Under the pieces are notes generated by a model. It did no database searches. It was not told the origin of the DNA and worked only from the letters and a program-made list of their open reading frames with translations. The position numbers and the translations under genes are program-made. Shown piece by piece: positions 55,601-63,529 of a stretch of DNA of 64,000 bases (its first letter is position 1; every line of letters starts with the position of its first letter). The stretch is from assembly GCA_038562555.1 (NCBI GenBank), contig JBCFBK010000004.1, positions 62,001 to 126,000 on the forward strand, given 5' to 3'. Source of the stretch: JBCFBK01 sp038562555. GTDB taxonomy: Bacteria > Bacteroidota > Bacteroidia > Bacteroidales > Prolixibacteraceae.

Positions 55601-56149
55601 CAGGGATGCGCCCGAAGAAACATTTGCAAGCGAATAGTTTCCCCCGACATCGGTGATCGTGCCGGTTGTGCTGCCTTTAACAGCGACTGTCACGCCCGGC
55701 AATGGCTGACCGGAAGCATCTGTTACGCGGCCGGAAATGCTGATTGTTTGCTGCAGCGAAGCAGGTGAAACCGAATGCGCGACGTTTGGCGTAATAATAA
55801 TGTGGTTTCCCACCCGCTGGTAGCTGATCTCATCGCCAAAGAGCTGGTCGAGAATAGTTTCCACGGTTTGATCTTTCACATCAATGCTCACTTCCCGGTG
55901 CACGTCTACCTTTTTGTTATCGTACATGAACGAAAATTTGGTATGGGTTTCGATGTAGTTCAGCACATTCTCGATGCTTGAATTCTTCAATTCGACCGAT
56001 AGCCGGGTATTTTGCGCATAGCTTTTCCCAAAACTGCTCATGAGCCCCAGACCACATATAAAAATTAGCATCAACTTCATGACAACGATTAATTTAAAAA
56101 CAGAGCGACTTATTGAAGGACGCCCCCCGGATTCATAATTTTTTTTCAT
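52610..56149 (-). CDS. SusC/RagA-family TonB-dependent receptor with STN domain
   Basis: 1179-aa outer-membrane importer. After the signal segment (LMLIFICGLGLMSSFGKSYA) there is an STN signalling domain at about 45-120 (LSVELKNSSIENVLNYIE). A CarboxypepD_reg-like domain follows at about 132-215 (ISGRVTDASGQPLPGVTVAV), then the SusC signature EIVAVGYGTQKKINLTGSL. The plug has LSIRGVGSISGNDNPLTLVD and SISVLKDASASAVYGSRA; the barrel follows. The STN domain contacts FecR and so links transport to the sigma/anti-sigma genes upstream. The SusD partner follows after 22 nt. Confidence 0.95.
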   Translation of the reverse strand: MKKNYESGGRPSISRSVFKLIVVMKLMLIFICGLGLMSSFGKSYAQNTRLSVELKNSSIENVLNYIETHTKFSFMYDNKKVDVHREVSIDVKDQTVETILDQLFGDEISYQRVGNHIIITPNVAHSVSPASLQQTISISGRVTDASGQPLPGVTVAVKGSTTGTITDVGGNYSLANVSSGASLIFSFVGMKTAEIKVEGKTEIDIELQEETIGIEEIVAVGYGTQKKINLTGSLDVVSGEKLVNRPAANTSLLLQGMAPGVLVTLNSYGGEPGAQPNLSIRGVGSISGNDNPLTLVDGVEMNINTLDPSTIESISVLKDASASAVYGSRAAFGVILITTKRGKTDQPVSIEYSNNISFAIPIYVPSMKDSYTYAIALNQGRINAGLTPTFPDEQLERILGYQNGTYLTEYDPEHPPYSTFRGRWDGNANYNWTKMYWKDYAVNQKHNVNVSGGNEKMNYYFSLGYFNQPGLYTWGADSYKRYNVLSNISSKVNDWVRFYSETKFSSALTDYPIGRASNGRQFIYSEINDFFPTMPYHNLDGSIANPLVMSMKEGGRSETENNDMQIKFGAELEPVKGWKTNVSYNFGYQTGNNVQNPKPVWVTAANGVVQNVNQPYTGSVKSFSKEKYQLFSAFTSYETNLARHYVKAMVGYEQDYNHYEYLYGSKMELITPEVVSISSAVGTATLNDAETHWATQGIFGRLNYNFDEKYLVEFSARYDGSSRFEKGSRWGFFPSVSTGYNVHQERFWTAIKPYINTLKLKASYGSLGNQNVANYLYLATIDVKQQVSANAFDTGYLINNAIPLYASTPAIISDDLTWETVTTLNFGMESKFLDSRLSLEFDWYNRTTSDMVGPSLSLPSVLGTNAPPTNNAKLSTKGFELVLGWKDRISRDFSYSVQASLADYQTTVLEYTNATGSLGTWYAGRKYGDVWGLITDGIIQEAGEEMPDQSYYHANWRPGDIKYKDISGPDGVPDGKITPGANTLTDHGDLTVIANTTPRYSYGISLGANWKNFDLSMFWQGVGKRTVVPKSDSEYYYGLMQTPNSSCLFEGGLMLDYWRPADETNILGPNTDSFFPKPYSSTERNKNLQVQSRYMLNAAYLRLKNLQVGYTVPQQILNKTFIRKARIYVSGENLLTFTPLPDLFEPETTAASNKNDGGVDLGEIYPITKMLSFGVNITF

Positions 56150-56237
56150 ATTTTTGTTAGGGTTTTAGTAGCTTTCCGGTAAGGTAAATCGCCAAATTTA
56201 TTACCGGGAGCCACGGTTAAAAATCGATCAGACGTTT

Positions 56238-56268
56238 GATACAGGTTTGCCGCAGGCAAGCCTGTATC
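56238..56268 (-). promoter_or_regulatory. Stem-loop between fecR and susC (left set)
   Basis: GATACAGGTTTGCC (56238-56251) and GGCAAGCCTGTATC (56255-56268) form a 14-bp stem with one G-U pair and a 3-nt loop. On the minus strand it lies about 38 nt after the fecR stop and is followed within 14 nt by five T. It could reduce read-through into susC. Confidence 0.6.
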
Positions 56269-56305
56269 GCTTTACAGAAGAAAGGTTAGTCCATAAGCAA
56301 ATTAT

Positions 56306-56607
56306 TTAGTTGTTATATTTTATTTGAATATCTTTTCCGTTGATCGTGTATCGAAGCGGGGTCATAAGTTTCATCATATCCAGCACTTCGCGGAATGATT
56401 CCGTTTTTACTTTGAAGGTGTAATTGTGTTCTCCTATCATCTTACGGTCGATGGTAATGGTTATACCGTACCAGCTTTCAAGCGCCTTAACAACGTTTTC
56501 AACAGGCGTGTCGCGAAAAATGAGTTCATTGTTTTTCCATGCGGTGATCAGATCGGGATTTTCTTCGGCGACGGTGAGCTCGCCGGAAATTTTGTGAAAA
56601 ATGGCGT
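56306..56607 (-). CDS. FecR-family anti-sigma factor, C-terminal part after a frameshift
   Basis: Continuation of the fecR gene that starts at 57300, in another frame, to the TAA at 56306-56308. It reads HAIFHKISGELTVAEENPDL, then ITAWKNNELIFRDTPVENVV and LESWYGITITIDRKMI. This is the DUF4974 (STN-like) domain that normally ends these proteins. With one G restored at 56609-56611 the protein is about 331 aa, the usual length. No start codon of its own is plausible. Confidence 0.8.
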
Positions 56608-57300
56608 GCCCGCCTTTTGCAAGCGACTAAGTTCCCGCTTTTGACTGACAAGACCCACCACCCCTTCAGCAACGGTAATACTCTGGGTGTTTTCTTCCGG
56701 GTAATTTTTGATATTGAACGAGGTCCCGTGGACCTCAATATCCAGCGATCCGCTTGTTACACGAAATTTTTTGGAACGGTCTTTCCTGATCTCAAAAAAA
56801 GCTTCGCCGGTCATCTCAACTTCCCGGTTATTGAGATTAAAATTTGACGCATATTTGAGCGATGAGGCTGAGTTCAGCCAAACTGTTGATCCGTCGGGCA
56901 GGATAACACTGGTTTTTTGTCCCGGTTGCGTAACGATTTCAGTAAGCTGCCTGGAAAACCGGTCGTTCCGTAAATAGCTGTGAATAATTTGTGCCGCCAT
57001 TAAGCCGAACACAAGCAAAGCGGCGACAGCAGCAACATAGTTGAACCGGTGATGCCATGATTTTGTGTTTGCCTTTTTTATGGAGACTTTCTTGTCGACA
57101 GCCATCCAGGCTTTTTCTGTGTCGGGGTTGAGCGGAAGGGAAGAACCGGACGAAAGGGAATAGATCGTGTGAATTTCATCGAACATCCTGAGGTTCTCCG
57201 GATCCTCATCAAGCCATTTATTGATTTCAGCTAATTCTTCCTGTGTTGCCTGATTGCGGAAACACTTGAAAAAGACAGGCCAGGGAGTTTCTTGTGCCAT
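56548..57300 (-). CDS. FecR-family anti-sigma factor, N-terminal part before a frameshift
   Basis: Controls the adjacent ECF sigma factor and relays a signal from the STN domain of SusC. The ATG at 57300 (MAQETPWPVFFKCFRNQA) is chosen over an upstream non-ATG start. It has a helical cytoplasmic domain to about residue 90, one membrane helix (FNYVAAVAALLVFGLMAAQI), and the FecR beta domain (KTSVILPDGSTVWLNSASSL, VEMTGEAFFEI, FRVTSGSLDIEVHGTSFNI). After KAG the frame is lost at a GGG run (complement of 56609-56611), leaving a spurious tail. The correct continuation is at 56306-56607. Confidence 0.85.
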   Translation of the reverse strand: MAQETPWPVFFKCFRNQATQEELAEINKWLDEDPENLRMFDEIHTIYSLSSGSSLPLNPDTEKAWMAVDKKVSIKKANTKSWHHRFNYVAAVAALLVFGLMAAQIIHSYLRNDRFSRQLTEIVTQPGQKTSVILPDGSTVWLNSASSLKYASNFNLNNREVEMTGEAFFEIRKDRSKKFRVTSGSLDIEVHGTSFNIKNYPEENTQSITVAEGVVGLVSQKRELSRLQKAGTPFFTKFPASSPSPKKIPI

Positions 57301-57397
57301 TTCGGGTTGTTTTATACCCAAGAGGCACTTCAGTGTCAAAATACCCTTAATCCAAATCCGGTTTTTTTAAAAAAATTTTGCGTTTTGTTTTTTCGGC

Positions 57398-57988
57398 CTA
57401 GGTTGTCATCCAAACCAGAAATAAAAGAAATATATCATGATAGTAGGGCCGCAGGTGTTCCCGTAACTTCTTCAGTGCGATACCCATCTGTGCTTCAACT
57501 GTTTTGACCGATATTCCCAGTTCTCCGGCTATTTGTTTGTACGGCAGGTTCTTTTCTTTGGCGAGGATGTATATTTCGCGACAGCGTACCGGCAGACTGT
57601 CGATTGCGGCGTCAATCACTTTACGAAGCTGCATGGCATCCATAACGCTGTCGGGCATTTCGGCGCATGTGGTGTCTGTTTCCGCCAGCTTTCGGTGTAT
57701 TCCGAGTTTGGTCCTCTCGTTCCGGATGTAATTGATGCTTTTGTTCTTTGATGCCCGGAGTAAGTATGATTTTACGGATGACTCGATTTTTATGATCTCT
57801 TTTTTTTCCCACAGATAAATGAAAACATCCTGAACGATTTCCTCTGACATGACCGGATCATGGAGATACAGGTTTACCAGGTTGCAAAGGTCGGGATAAT
57901 ACTTTTCAAAAAAGAAACGGAATGCTTCTTTACTCCCTTCTGCCATCCGGCTGAAAATAAAAGATTCCTCGTCTTTAATCATCTTCAA
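57398..57988 (-). CDS. ECF sigma factor of the left SusCD set
   Basis: 196 aa. Region 2 is at about 22-90 (YYPDLCNLVNLYLHDPVMSE, EIVQDVFIYLWEKKE) and region 4 at about 125-180 (IDSLPVRCREIYILAKEKNL, GISVKTVEAQMGIALKKLR). A hydrophobic tail ends the protein (YYHDIFLLFLVWMTT), a feature of Bacteroidota PUL sigma factors. It is read with the FecR gene, SusC and SusD, and is back-to-back with a second sigma gene at 58195. Confidence 0.93.
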   Translation of the reverse strand: MKMIKDEESFIFSRMAEGSKEAFRFFFEKYYPDLCNLVNLYLHDPVMSEEIVQDVFIYLWEKKEIIKIESSVKSYLLRASKNKSINYIRNERTKLGIHRKLAETDTTCAEMPDSVMDAMQLRKVIDAAIDSLPVRCREIYILAKEKNLPYKQIAGELGISVKTVEAQMGIALKKLREHLRPYYHDIFLLFLVWMTT

Positions 57989-58194
57989 ATCCTGAGCGGT
58001 TGTAGTTAGTCCTTTTTTCTTCTCCCGTTGAAAGTGGCAAATTAATAAAATTTATCCAGACTATCCCGCACAAAAATAACGGGCTGAAGACCGGATCGCT
58101 GAATTTTATTACTAAATGATATCGTTATGAGTATTTCCGGTTTTGTTTAACTTTGGGGCAAACCTGAATAAATCAAAATTCTTCATCAAACAAA
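57989..58194. promoter_or_regulatory. Shared promoter region of two divergent ECF sigma genes
   Basis: 206 nt between two divergent sigma genes. TAACTTTG at 58148-58155 matches the Bacteroidota -7 box TAnnTTTG and lies 40 nt before the right-hand ATG; I see no good -33 box at the expected distance. No matching pair is evident for the left-hand gene. Confidence 0.45.
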
Positions 58195-58773
58195 ATGACA
58201 GGCCTTGAGTCCGGCATATTAAAAGAACTGAAAAAAGGAGACCATGCTGCTTTTGAGCGGGTGTTTGAGCATTACAGTAAGCAGTTGTATCTTTTTTCGT
58301 TGAGTTACCTGAAGTCGAAAGATGCTGCAGAAGACATTGTCCAGGAAGTTTTCTTTAAACTCTGGAGTAACCGCGCATCGATAAAGACAGACACCTCCTT
58401 TCAGTCTTACCTCTTCACGATCGCACTTAACGCTGTCCGGTTGCACTTCAACAAATCAGCAAAATTAAACGAAGTCAGGCATGACATCCTGATTGGTTTT
58501 TCCAACCAGAAACAAGATTTTGACAGCCAGGGCGATTATCAGATTTTGCTTGATAAACTGGATGCACTTATCGGTCAAATGCCTGAAAAACGCAGAGTGG
58601 TTTTTATTAAAAAGAAGATAGAAGGCAAAACGATGAAGGAAATTGCTGAAGAACTGGGAATTGCGGTTAAAACAGTCGAATTTCACCTGGCTGAGGCAAT
58701 GAAATTCTTAAAAACGGGATTTGAGAAATATGAGACTCAGGGACTGGTTTTCTTCTATCTCTTTGTGCAATAG
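58195..58773 (+). CDS. ECF sigma factor of the right SusCD set
   Basis: 192 aa. Region 2 is at about 20-85 (FERVFEHYSKQLYLFSLSYL, DAAEDIVQEVFFKLWSN) and region 4 at about 125-180 (IGQMPEKRRVVFIKKKIEGK, GIAVKTVEFHLAEAMKFLK). Like its neighbour it ends in a hydrophobic tail (GLVFFYLFVQ). It is only distantly similar to the left-hand sigma factor, so it probably serves its own FecR and SusC. Confidence 0.93.
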   Translation: MTGLESGILKELKKGDHAAFERVFEHYSKQLYLFSLSYLKSKDAAEDIVQEVFFKLWSNRASIKTDTSFQSYLFTIALNAVRLHFNKSAKLNEVRHDILIGFSNQKQDFDSQGDYQILLDKLDALIGQMPEKRRVVFIKKKIEGKTMKEIAEELGIAVKTVEFHLAEAMKFLKTGFEKYETQGLVFFYLFVQ

Positions 58774-58947
58774 TTTATTCCTGATATGTAATATATTCCT
58801 CCCAAAGAAATTTTATTAACAGACAAAAAAAAGCAGGTTTTTCACCAGGGTTTTTGCCTCCGCCGTGATATAACAGGCGTATCAGTTTTGTTTAAACGAT
58901 TAAACAATGTAAATTTCCGGAAAGAAAGACTAAAATAAGAGGTGCAC

Positions 58948-59976
58948 ATGCGAGATAAACCCAATTATAAAACCCTGCTTGATTTTTCAAAAGGAAAGTA
59001 CTCGTACAACGATTATTTAAAGGTGAAAGATTGGTTTACCCAAACCAGGGATGACAAGGAAACCGAAAGCCGGTTATTCGGTCAGTGGAAAGCATTCGCC
59101 GGTACTGAAATGGCTGATGATGACTCTCTCCGCTCCTTATTTGCGCGAATTCACTACAAAGTATTACGCGAAGAAAAAATGAATGAAAAGAAAAGGAATT
59201 TGTGGCACTGGTACCGGCAGGTAGCAGCCATCTTAATTCCGGTCATTACTATTACTGCCGTGCTGTATTTTTTTGCCGGGCCCGTATTTTCTCCCGGTCA
59301 ATCGTGGGTTGAACTCAGTGTGCCGGAAGGCGCACGGATTGAATTTATGCTTCCTGACAGCACATCGGGATGGTTAAACAGTGGTGCGAAGCTGAAGTAT
59401 CCGCCGGTTTTTGGGAAACATCGTCAGGTAGAACTGACAGGTGAAGCCTTTTTTAAGGTCAGTCACCGGAGATCTTCCGATTTTACGGTAAGTGTTCCGG
59501 ATATGGATATCCGGGTCCTGGGAACGCAGTTTAATGTGTCGGCATATGCCGATGAAACCGTGTCGCAGGTGGTTTTGAAGGAAGGGCGGATTGAAGTGAG
59601 CGGGAAGGCCGGCCAGTTTAGCCAGGTTCTGCAACAGAATGAAAAGCTGCTGTATAACGGCGAATCCAAATCCTTTAAGGTGACAAAAGTTGATGCTGAC
59701 CTTTACAAGGCATGGACCGATGGCTATCTGGTGATCAACAATGAACCGATGGCGCAGGTCGAAAAAAAACTCGAGCGATGGTATAATGTTGAGATTACGA
59801 TACGCGACGAGAAACTGAAAGGCATGCGGTTTAAAGGGACCTTCAACGGGGAGCCCCTTGAAGAGGTGCTGCGCTTTATTGCCATGACCACACCAGTTGT
59901 TTATACGATAGAAAGAAATGGCTATGATTCGAAAGGGGTCTTAACGAAACGACAAATTATCATGAAACTAAAATAA
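58948..59976 (+). CDS. FecR-family anti-sigma factor of the right SusCD set
   Basis: 342 aa from the ATG at 58948, which follows AGAGG by five bases; a GTG two codons earlier is possible. It has a cytoplasmic helical domain, one membrane helix near residue 95 (QVAAILIPVITITAVLYFF), and the FecR domain (WVELSVPEGARIEFMLPDS, VELTGEAFFKVS, MDIRVLGTQFNVSAY). DUF4974 closes it (MAQVEKKLERWYNVEITI, MRFKGTFNGEPLEEVLRFI). It is intact, unlike the left copy. It restrains the sigma factor at 58195 and should be relieved by substrate bound to the SusC at 60067. Confidence 0.93.
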   Translation: MRDKPNYKTLLDFSKGKYSYNDYLKVKDWFTQTRDDKETESRLFGQWKAFAGTEMADDDSLRSLFARIHYKVLREEKMNEKKRNLWHWYRQVAAILIPVITITAVLYFFAGPVFSPGQSWVELSVPEGARIEFMLPDSTSGWLNSGAKLKYPPVFGKHRQVELTGEAFFKVSHRRSSDFTVSVPDMDIRVLGTQFNVSAYADETVSQVVLKEGRIEVSGKAGQFSQVLQQNEKLLYNGESKSFKVTKVDADLYKAWTDGYLVINNEPMAQVEKKLERWYNVEITIRDEKLKGMRFKGTFNGEPLEEVLRFIAMTTPVVYTIERNGYDSKGVLTKRQIIMKLK

Positions 59977-59977
59977 A

Positions 59978-60024
59978 CTGCAAAGCAGGAAAGTGGCTGA
60001 AACACTTCCCTGCATGAGTTGCAG
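59978..60024 (+). promoter_or_regulatory. Stem-loop between fecR and susC (right set)
   Basis: CTGCAA (59978-59983) with TTGCAG (60019-60024) encloses GCAGGAAAGTG (59985-59995) with CACTTCCCTGC (60003-60013; one mismatch), loop 7 nt. It matches the position of the stem-loop in the left set, but not its sequence. Confidence 0.6.
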
Positions 60025-60066
60025 AGCGATGGTACAAATATTAATCACTCTATCAAATGTAAAAGT

Positions 60067-63000
60067 ATGAAAAAAAATCGGGAACGAAGAGTTCGGATGA
60101 AGCTCTCCTGGAGAGATCATCTGGCTCTTAAAAACTTTTTTAGGATGGTACGCTTAACGTTATGCCTGTTTTTCTTCGGTTTGATGCAGATTTTGGCAGT
60201 CGAATCTTACTCTCAGCAAACGAAATTATCGTTAAACCTGAGTAATCAGCGGTTGGAAGATGTTTTAAAAACGATTGAAGACCAGTCGGAGTTTTTCTTC
60301 TTTTATAACCGGGATTACATCGATGTTGACCAAAAGGTAGACATTGCCGTAACAAACAAACCGATTTCAGTGGTCTTAAGTGAGTTATTAAAGGGAACGG
60401 ACATCCGGTACGAACTGATAGACCGGCAAATCATCTTGTCGAACAATGATACTGCCGACGGACTCGCCCAACAGACCCGGAATGTTTCCGGCCGGGTTAC
60501 TGATTCCGGCGGAGCTCCGTTACCCGGAGTTTCTGTTGTTATTAAAAATACCACAAGGGGAAGCATTACCAATGCCGGCGGAGATTATTTTTTGCAGGAT
60601 GTCCCGGCTGATGCCACGTTGGTTTTTTCATTTGTGGGTATGAAAACTCAGGAAATGCCGGTTTCGGGTACGTCGCCGCTCAATATTGTCATGGAAGAAG
60701 AAGCCATTGGCATCGGCGAAGTTGTGTACATCGGCTATATGACTCAAAAGAAAGCCGACCTGACAGGATCAGTTTCCATCGCCAGGGCGGAGGATTTGCA
60801 GAAAAATCCTTCAGCTAACGCCATGAAGTCGTTACAGGGAAAACTTTCCGGCGTGTATATTACCACCAACGGAGGTAATCCGGCAGAAGGGGTAAACATT
60901 CAGATCAGAGGACTGTCTTCGCTCTCGGGGGGGGTGAAACCACTAATTGTGCTGGACGGAATGCCAACGGAGAATTTGAATCTCAGGGACATAAACGCCG
61001 GAGATATTGAATCGATTCAGGTATTGAAAGATGCTGCCTCAACCAGTATCTACGGAGCTCGTGCTTCGGGAGGGGTCATTTTGATCCAGACAAAAAAGGG
61101 AAAGGCCGGTAAAACGATCATCGAGTATAATGGAAGTCTGTCGGTTAACACGACCCGGAATAAACCAGATCTGATGAATGCCCGGGAATACGGAATCGCA
61201 GCATTCAGGGCGCAGGCCTATGATGAACAGGTGTATGGTTCAGCCCTGTCGTTGCCTTCCACATACGATTTTACCTGGCATCGGGATGATGCCGGAAGGG
61301 CTGTTCTGGATGATGTGAAAGTAGCGGAATGGCTTAACCCGGAAAAGACGGTACGCGGGTCCGATACCGACTGGCTGGATGAAGTTCTTCGGACGGCGAT
61401 TACAACAAACCACCAATTGACGGTGTCGAGCGGAACTGAGAAATCACAAAGTCTGTTTTCGCTGGGTTATTATAACAATCAGGGAACACAGATCCATACC
61501 TTCTTCAGGCAGTATTCCATACGTGCCAATACCGAGTATGAATTGATTAACAACCGTCTGAAAGTAGGTGAAAACCTGGCGGTGTCTTACCTGCAATACC
61601 GTGATGCCAACGAGACCCGGTGGGCCATGATTAATCCTCCGGCAGCTCCGGTTTATGACATCAACGGGAACTGGTCGGGCGCTGCGGGTTTTGATGATTT
61701 TACAAACCCGGTACGTGTACTGACGATGAACAAAGACAACCTCAGTAATTATGTCAAGACAATCGGTAATATTTTTCTTGACCTTAAAATCTGGAAAGGA
61801 ATATCGGCCCGGACCCAATTCGGGATCGATTACGGGAATGCATACAACCGGACAATCGACGGTATCTGGTCAGAAACCGGAGGCCGGAACAGCGATGGTG
61901 AGAACTACGTCGGCAATAGCCAGTCCCACCTGCTGAGTTATGTCTGGACAAATACCTTGTCCTATAATCTCAGCGCAGGCCGGCATAATCTGGATGCTGT
62001 AATCGGGAGCGAATCCACGCGCTATGTTCAGGAAGGTTTTTCTGCCAGAAGAGAAGGAATTTACCTTGAAGACCGCGATTTTGCCCATTTGGGAGTCACC
62101 ACCGGCTCCAAATATTCGCTGGGCAGTTCGGCCGACGAATACACTTATTTTTCACTGTTTGGCAAGGTTAATTACGCATTCGATTCAAAGTACCTGTTTT
62201 CGTTTACTCTGCGCCGTGACGGTTCCTCGCTCTTTGGCGAAAATAACCGTTACGGGATATTCCCTGCCGTTTCGGCCGGATGGAGAATCAACAGCGAAGC
62301 CTTTATGCGTAACTATGATTTCATATCCGACCTTAAATTGCGGGCCAGTTGGGGAACAAACGGAAGTGTACAGGGCTTGCCACGGGGGTATACATCAACG
62401 CCGTTCACAACCGATTATTTCGGAACATCCTATCCGATCGAAGGGAATGAAAGCGGGCAGCTATACTCGGGATATCGGCGGACCTGGTTGGGAAATCCCG
62501 ACCTGAAATGGGAAACCACTGCGCAGATTGATATGGCCGTTGATTATGGATTTCTGAATCAACGGATATACGGATCGATCGGTTATTATTCCAAAAAGAC
62601 TGAAGATATTCTGGTGCAGGTTCCTTATATCGCAGCGATGGGTGAAGGGGGAGAACCCTGGATTAACGGTGCGAACATGAATAACAAAGGGTTTGAGTTT
62701 GAGATTACTTACCGGAACGATCCTAAATCGGCCTTCCAGTATGCCATTTCAGCCAATATCGGAACCTATAAGACCAAGCTGATCGATCTTCCCGAAAACG
62801 TCATTAACCGCTATCCGGGCGATGGCATGCGTGATTTTGTTATCGGTAAAACGCCGAATATTTTTTATGGCCTGGTGGCAGATGGTATTTTCAGGACACA
62901 GGCGGAAGTCGACAGCCATGCCGAACAACAGGGAAAAGCAATTGGCCGTCTCCGTTATAAAGATTTGGATGGCAACGGCGTGGTCGACGAACTGTACGAC

Positions 63001-63519
63001 CGAACGTTTATCGGAATCACGGATCCTGACTTTTTTGGAGGAGTCACGTTAGATTTTAAATATCGCAACTTTGACATGAATCTGTTTTTCCAGGGTGTGT
63101 GGGGAAATAAGGTAAATAACATCTGGAAACAGGAAAGTGATTTTTGGAATATATCCGTTCCTTCCTGGAAAAATCACGAAACCCGGCTTCTGGGTGCATG
63201 GTCGGTTGATAATCCGGATTCAGACATCCCTGCCATATCCAATTCAACAGCTAACAGCGAGCAGGTTTTTTCTTCCTATTATGTGGAAGATGGTTCTTAT
63301 CTGAAACTTAGAAACATTGAACTCGGCTATACGCTGCCGGCGAAACTGTCGCACAAGATGTTTATGCAGCACTTGCGGTTATATGCCTCGGCACGAAACG
63401 TTCTAACGCTCAAAAAAAGCTGGGGGAAGGATAAATACACCAGTTTCGACCCGGAAATGCCTGGTTATGGTTATCTGATCCCGTTTTCATTAACATTTGG
63501 ACTTAACGTTACTTTCTAA
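60067..63519 (+). CDS. SusC/RagA-family TonB-dependent receptor with STN domain
   Basis: 1150-aa importer from the ATG at 60067 (MKKNRERRVRMKLSWRDHLA). After the signal segment (LTLCLFFFGLMQILAVESYS), an STN domain (LSLNLSNQRLEDVLKTIEDQ) and a CarboxypepD_reg-like domain (VSGRVTDSGGAPLPGVSVVI) follow. The SusC box reads GEVVYIGYMTQKKADLTGSV, with Met where GYGT is usual. The plug has IQIRGLSSLSGGVKPLIVLD and IQVLKDAASTSIYGARASGG. It runs with the FecR upstream and a SusD 10 nt downstream. The substrate is unknown; no enzyme of this set is visible before the right edge. Confidence 0.95.
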   Translation: MKKNRERRVRMKLSWRDHLALKNFFRMVRLTLCLFFFGLMQILAVESYSQQTKLSLNLSNQRLEDVLKTIEDQSEFFFFYNRDYIDVDQKVDIAVTNKPISVVLSELLKGTDIRYELIDRQIILSNNDTADGLAQQTRNVSGRVTDSGGAPLPGVSVVIKNTTRGSITNAGGDYFLQDVPADATLVFSFVGMKTQEMPVSGTSPLNIVMEEEAIGIGEVVYIGYMTQKKADLTGSVSIARAEDLQKNPSANAMKSLQGKLSGVYITTNGGNPAEGVNIQIRGLSSLSGGVKPLIVLDGMPTENLNLRDINAGDIESIQVLKDAASTSIYGARASGGVILIQTKKGKAGKTIIEYNGSLSVNTTRNKPDLMNAREYGIAAFRAQAYDEQVYGSALSLPSTYDFTWHRDDAGRAVLDDVKVAEWLNPEKTVRGSDTDWLDEVLRTAITTNHQLTVSSGTEKSQSLFSLGYYNNQGTQIHTFFRQYSIRANTEYELINNRLKVGENLAVSYLQYRDANETRWAMINPPAAPVYDINGNWSGAAGFDDFTNPVRVLTMNKDNLSNYVKTIGNIFLDLKIWKGISARTQFGIDYGNAYNRTIDGIWSETGGRNSDGENYVGNSQSHLLSYVWTNTLSYNLSAGRHNLDAVIGSESTRYVQEGFSARREGIYLEDRDFAHLGVTTGSKYSLGSSADEYTYFSLFGKVNYAFDSKYLFSFTLRRDGSSLFGENNRYGIFPAVSAGWRINSEAFMRNYDFISDLKLRASWGTNGSVQGLPRGYTSTPFTTDYFGTSYPIEGNESGQLYSGYRRTWLGNPDLKWETTAQIDMAVDYGFLNQRIYGSIGYYSKKTEDILVQVPYIAAMGEGGEPWINGANMNNKGFEFEITYRNDPKSAFQYAISANIGTYKTKLIDLPENVINRYPGDGMRDFVIGKTPNIFYGLVADGIFRTQAEVDSHAEQQGKAIGRLRYKDLDGNGVVDELYDRTFIGITDPDFFGGVTLDFKYRNFDMNLFFQGVWGNKVNNIWKQESDFWNISVPSWKNHETRLLGAWSVDNPDSDIPAISNSTANSEQVFSSYYVEDGSYLKLRNIELGYTLPAKLSHKMFMQHLRLYASARNVLTLKKSWGKDKYTSFDPEMPGYGYLIPFSLTFGLNVTF

Positions 63520-63529
63520 ATCAGTACCT

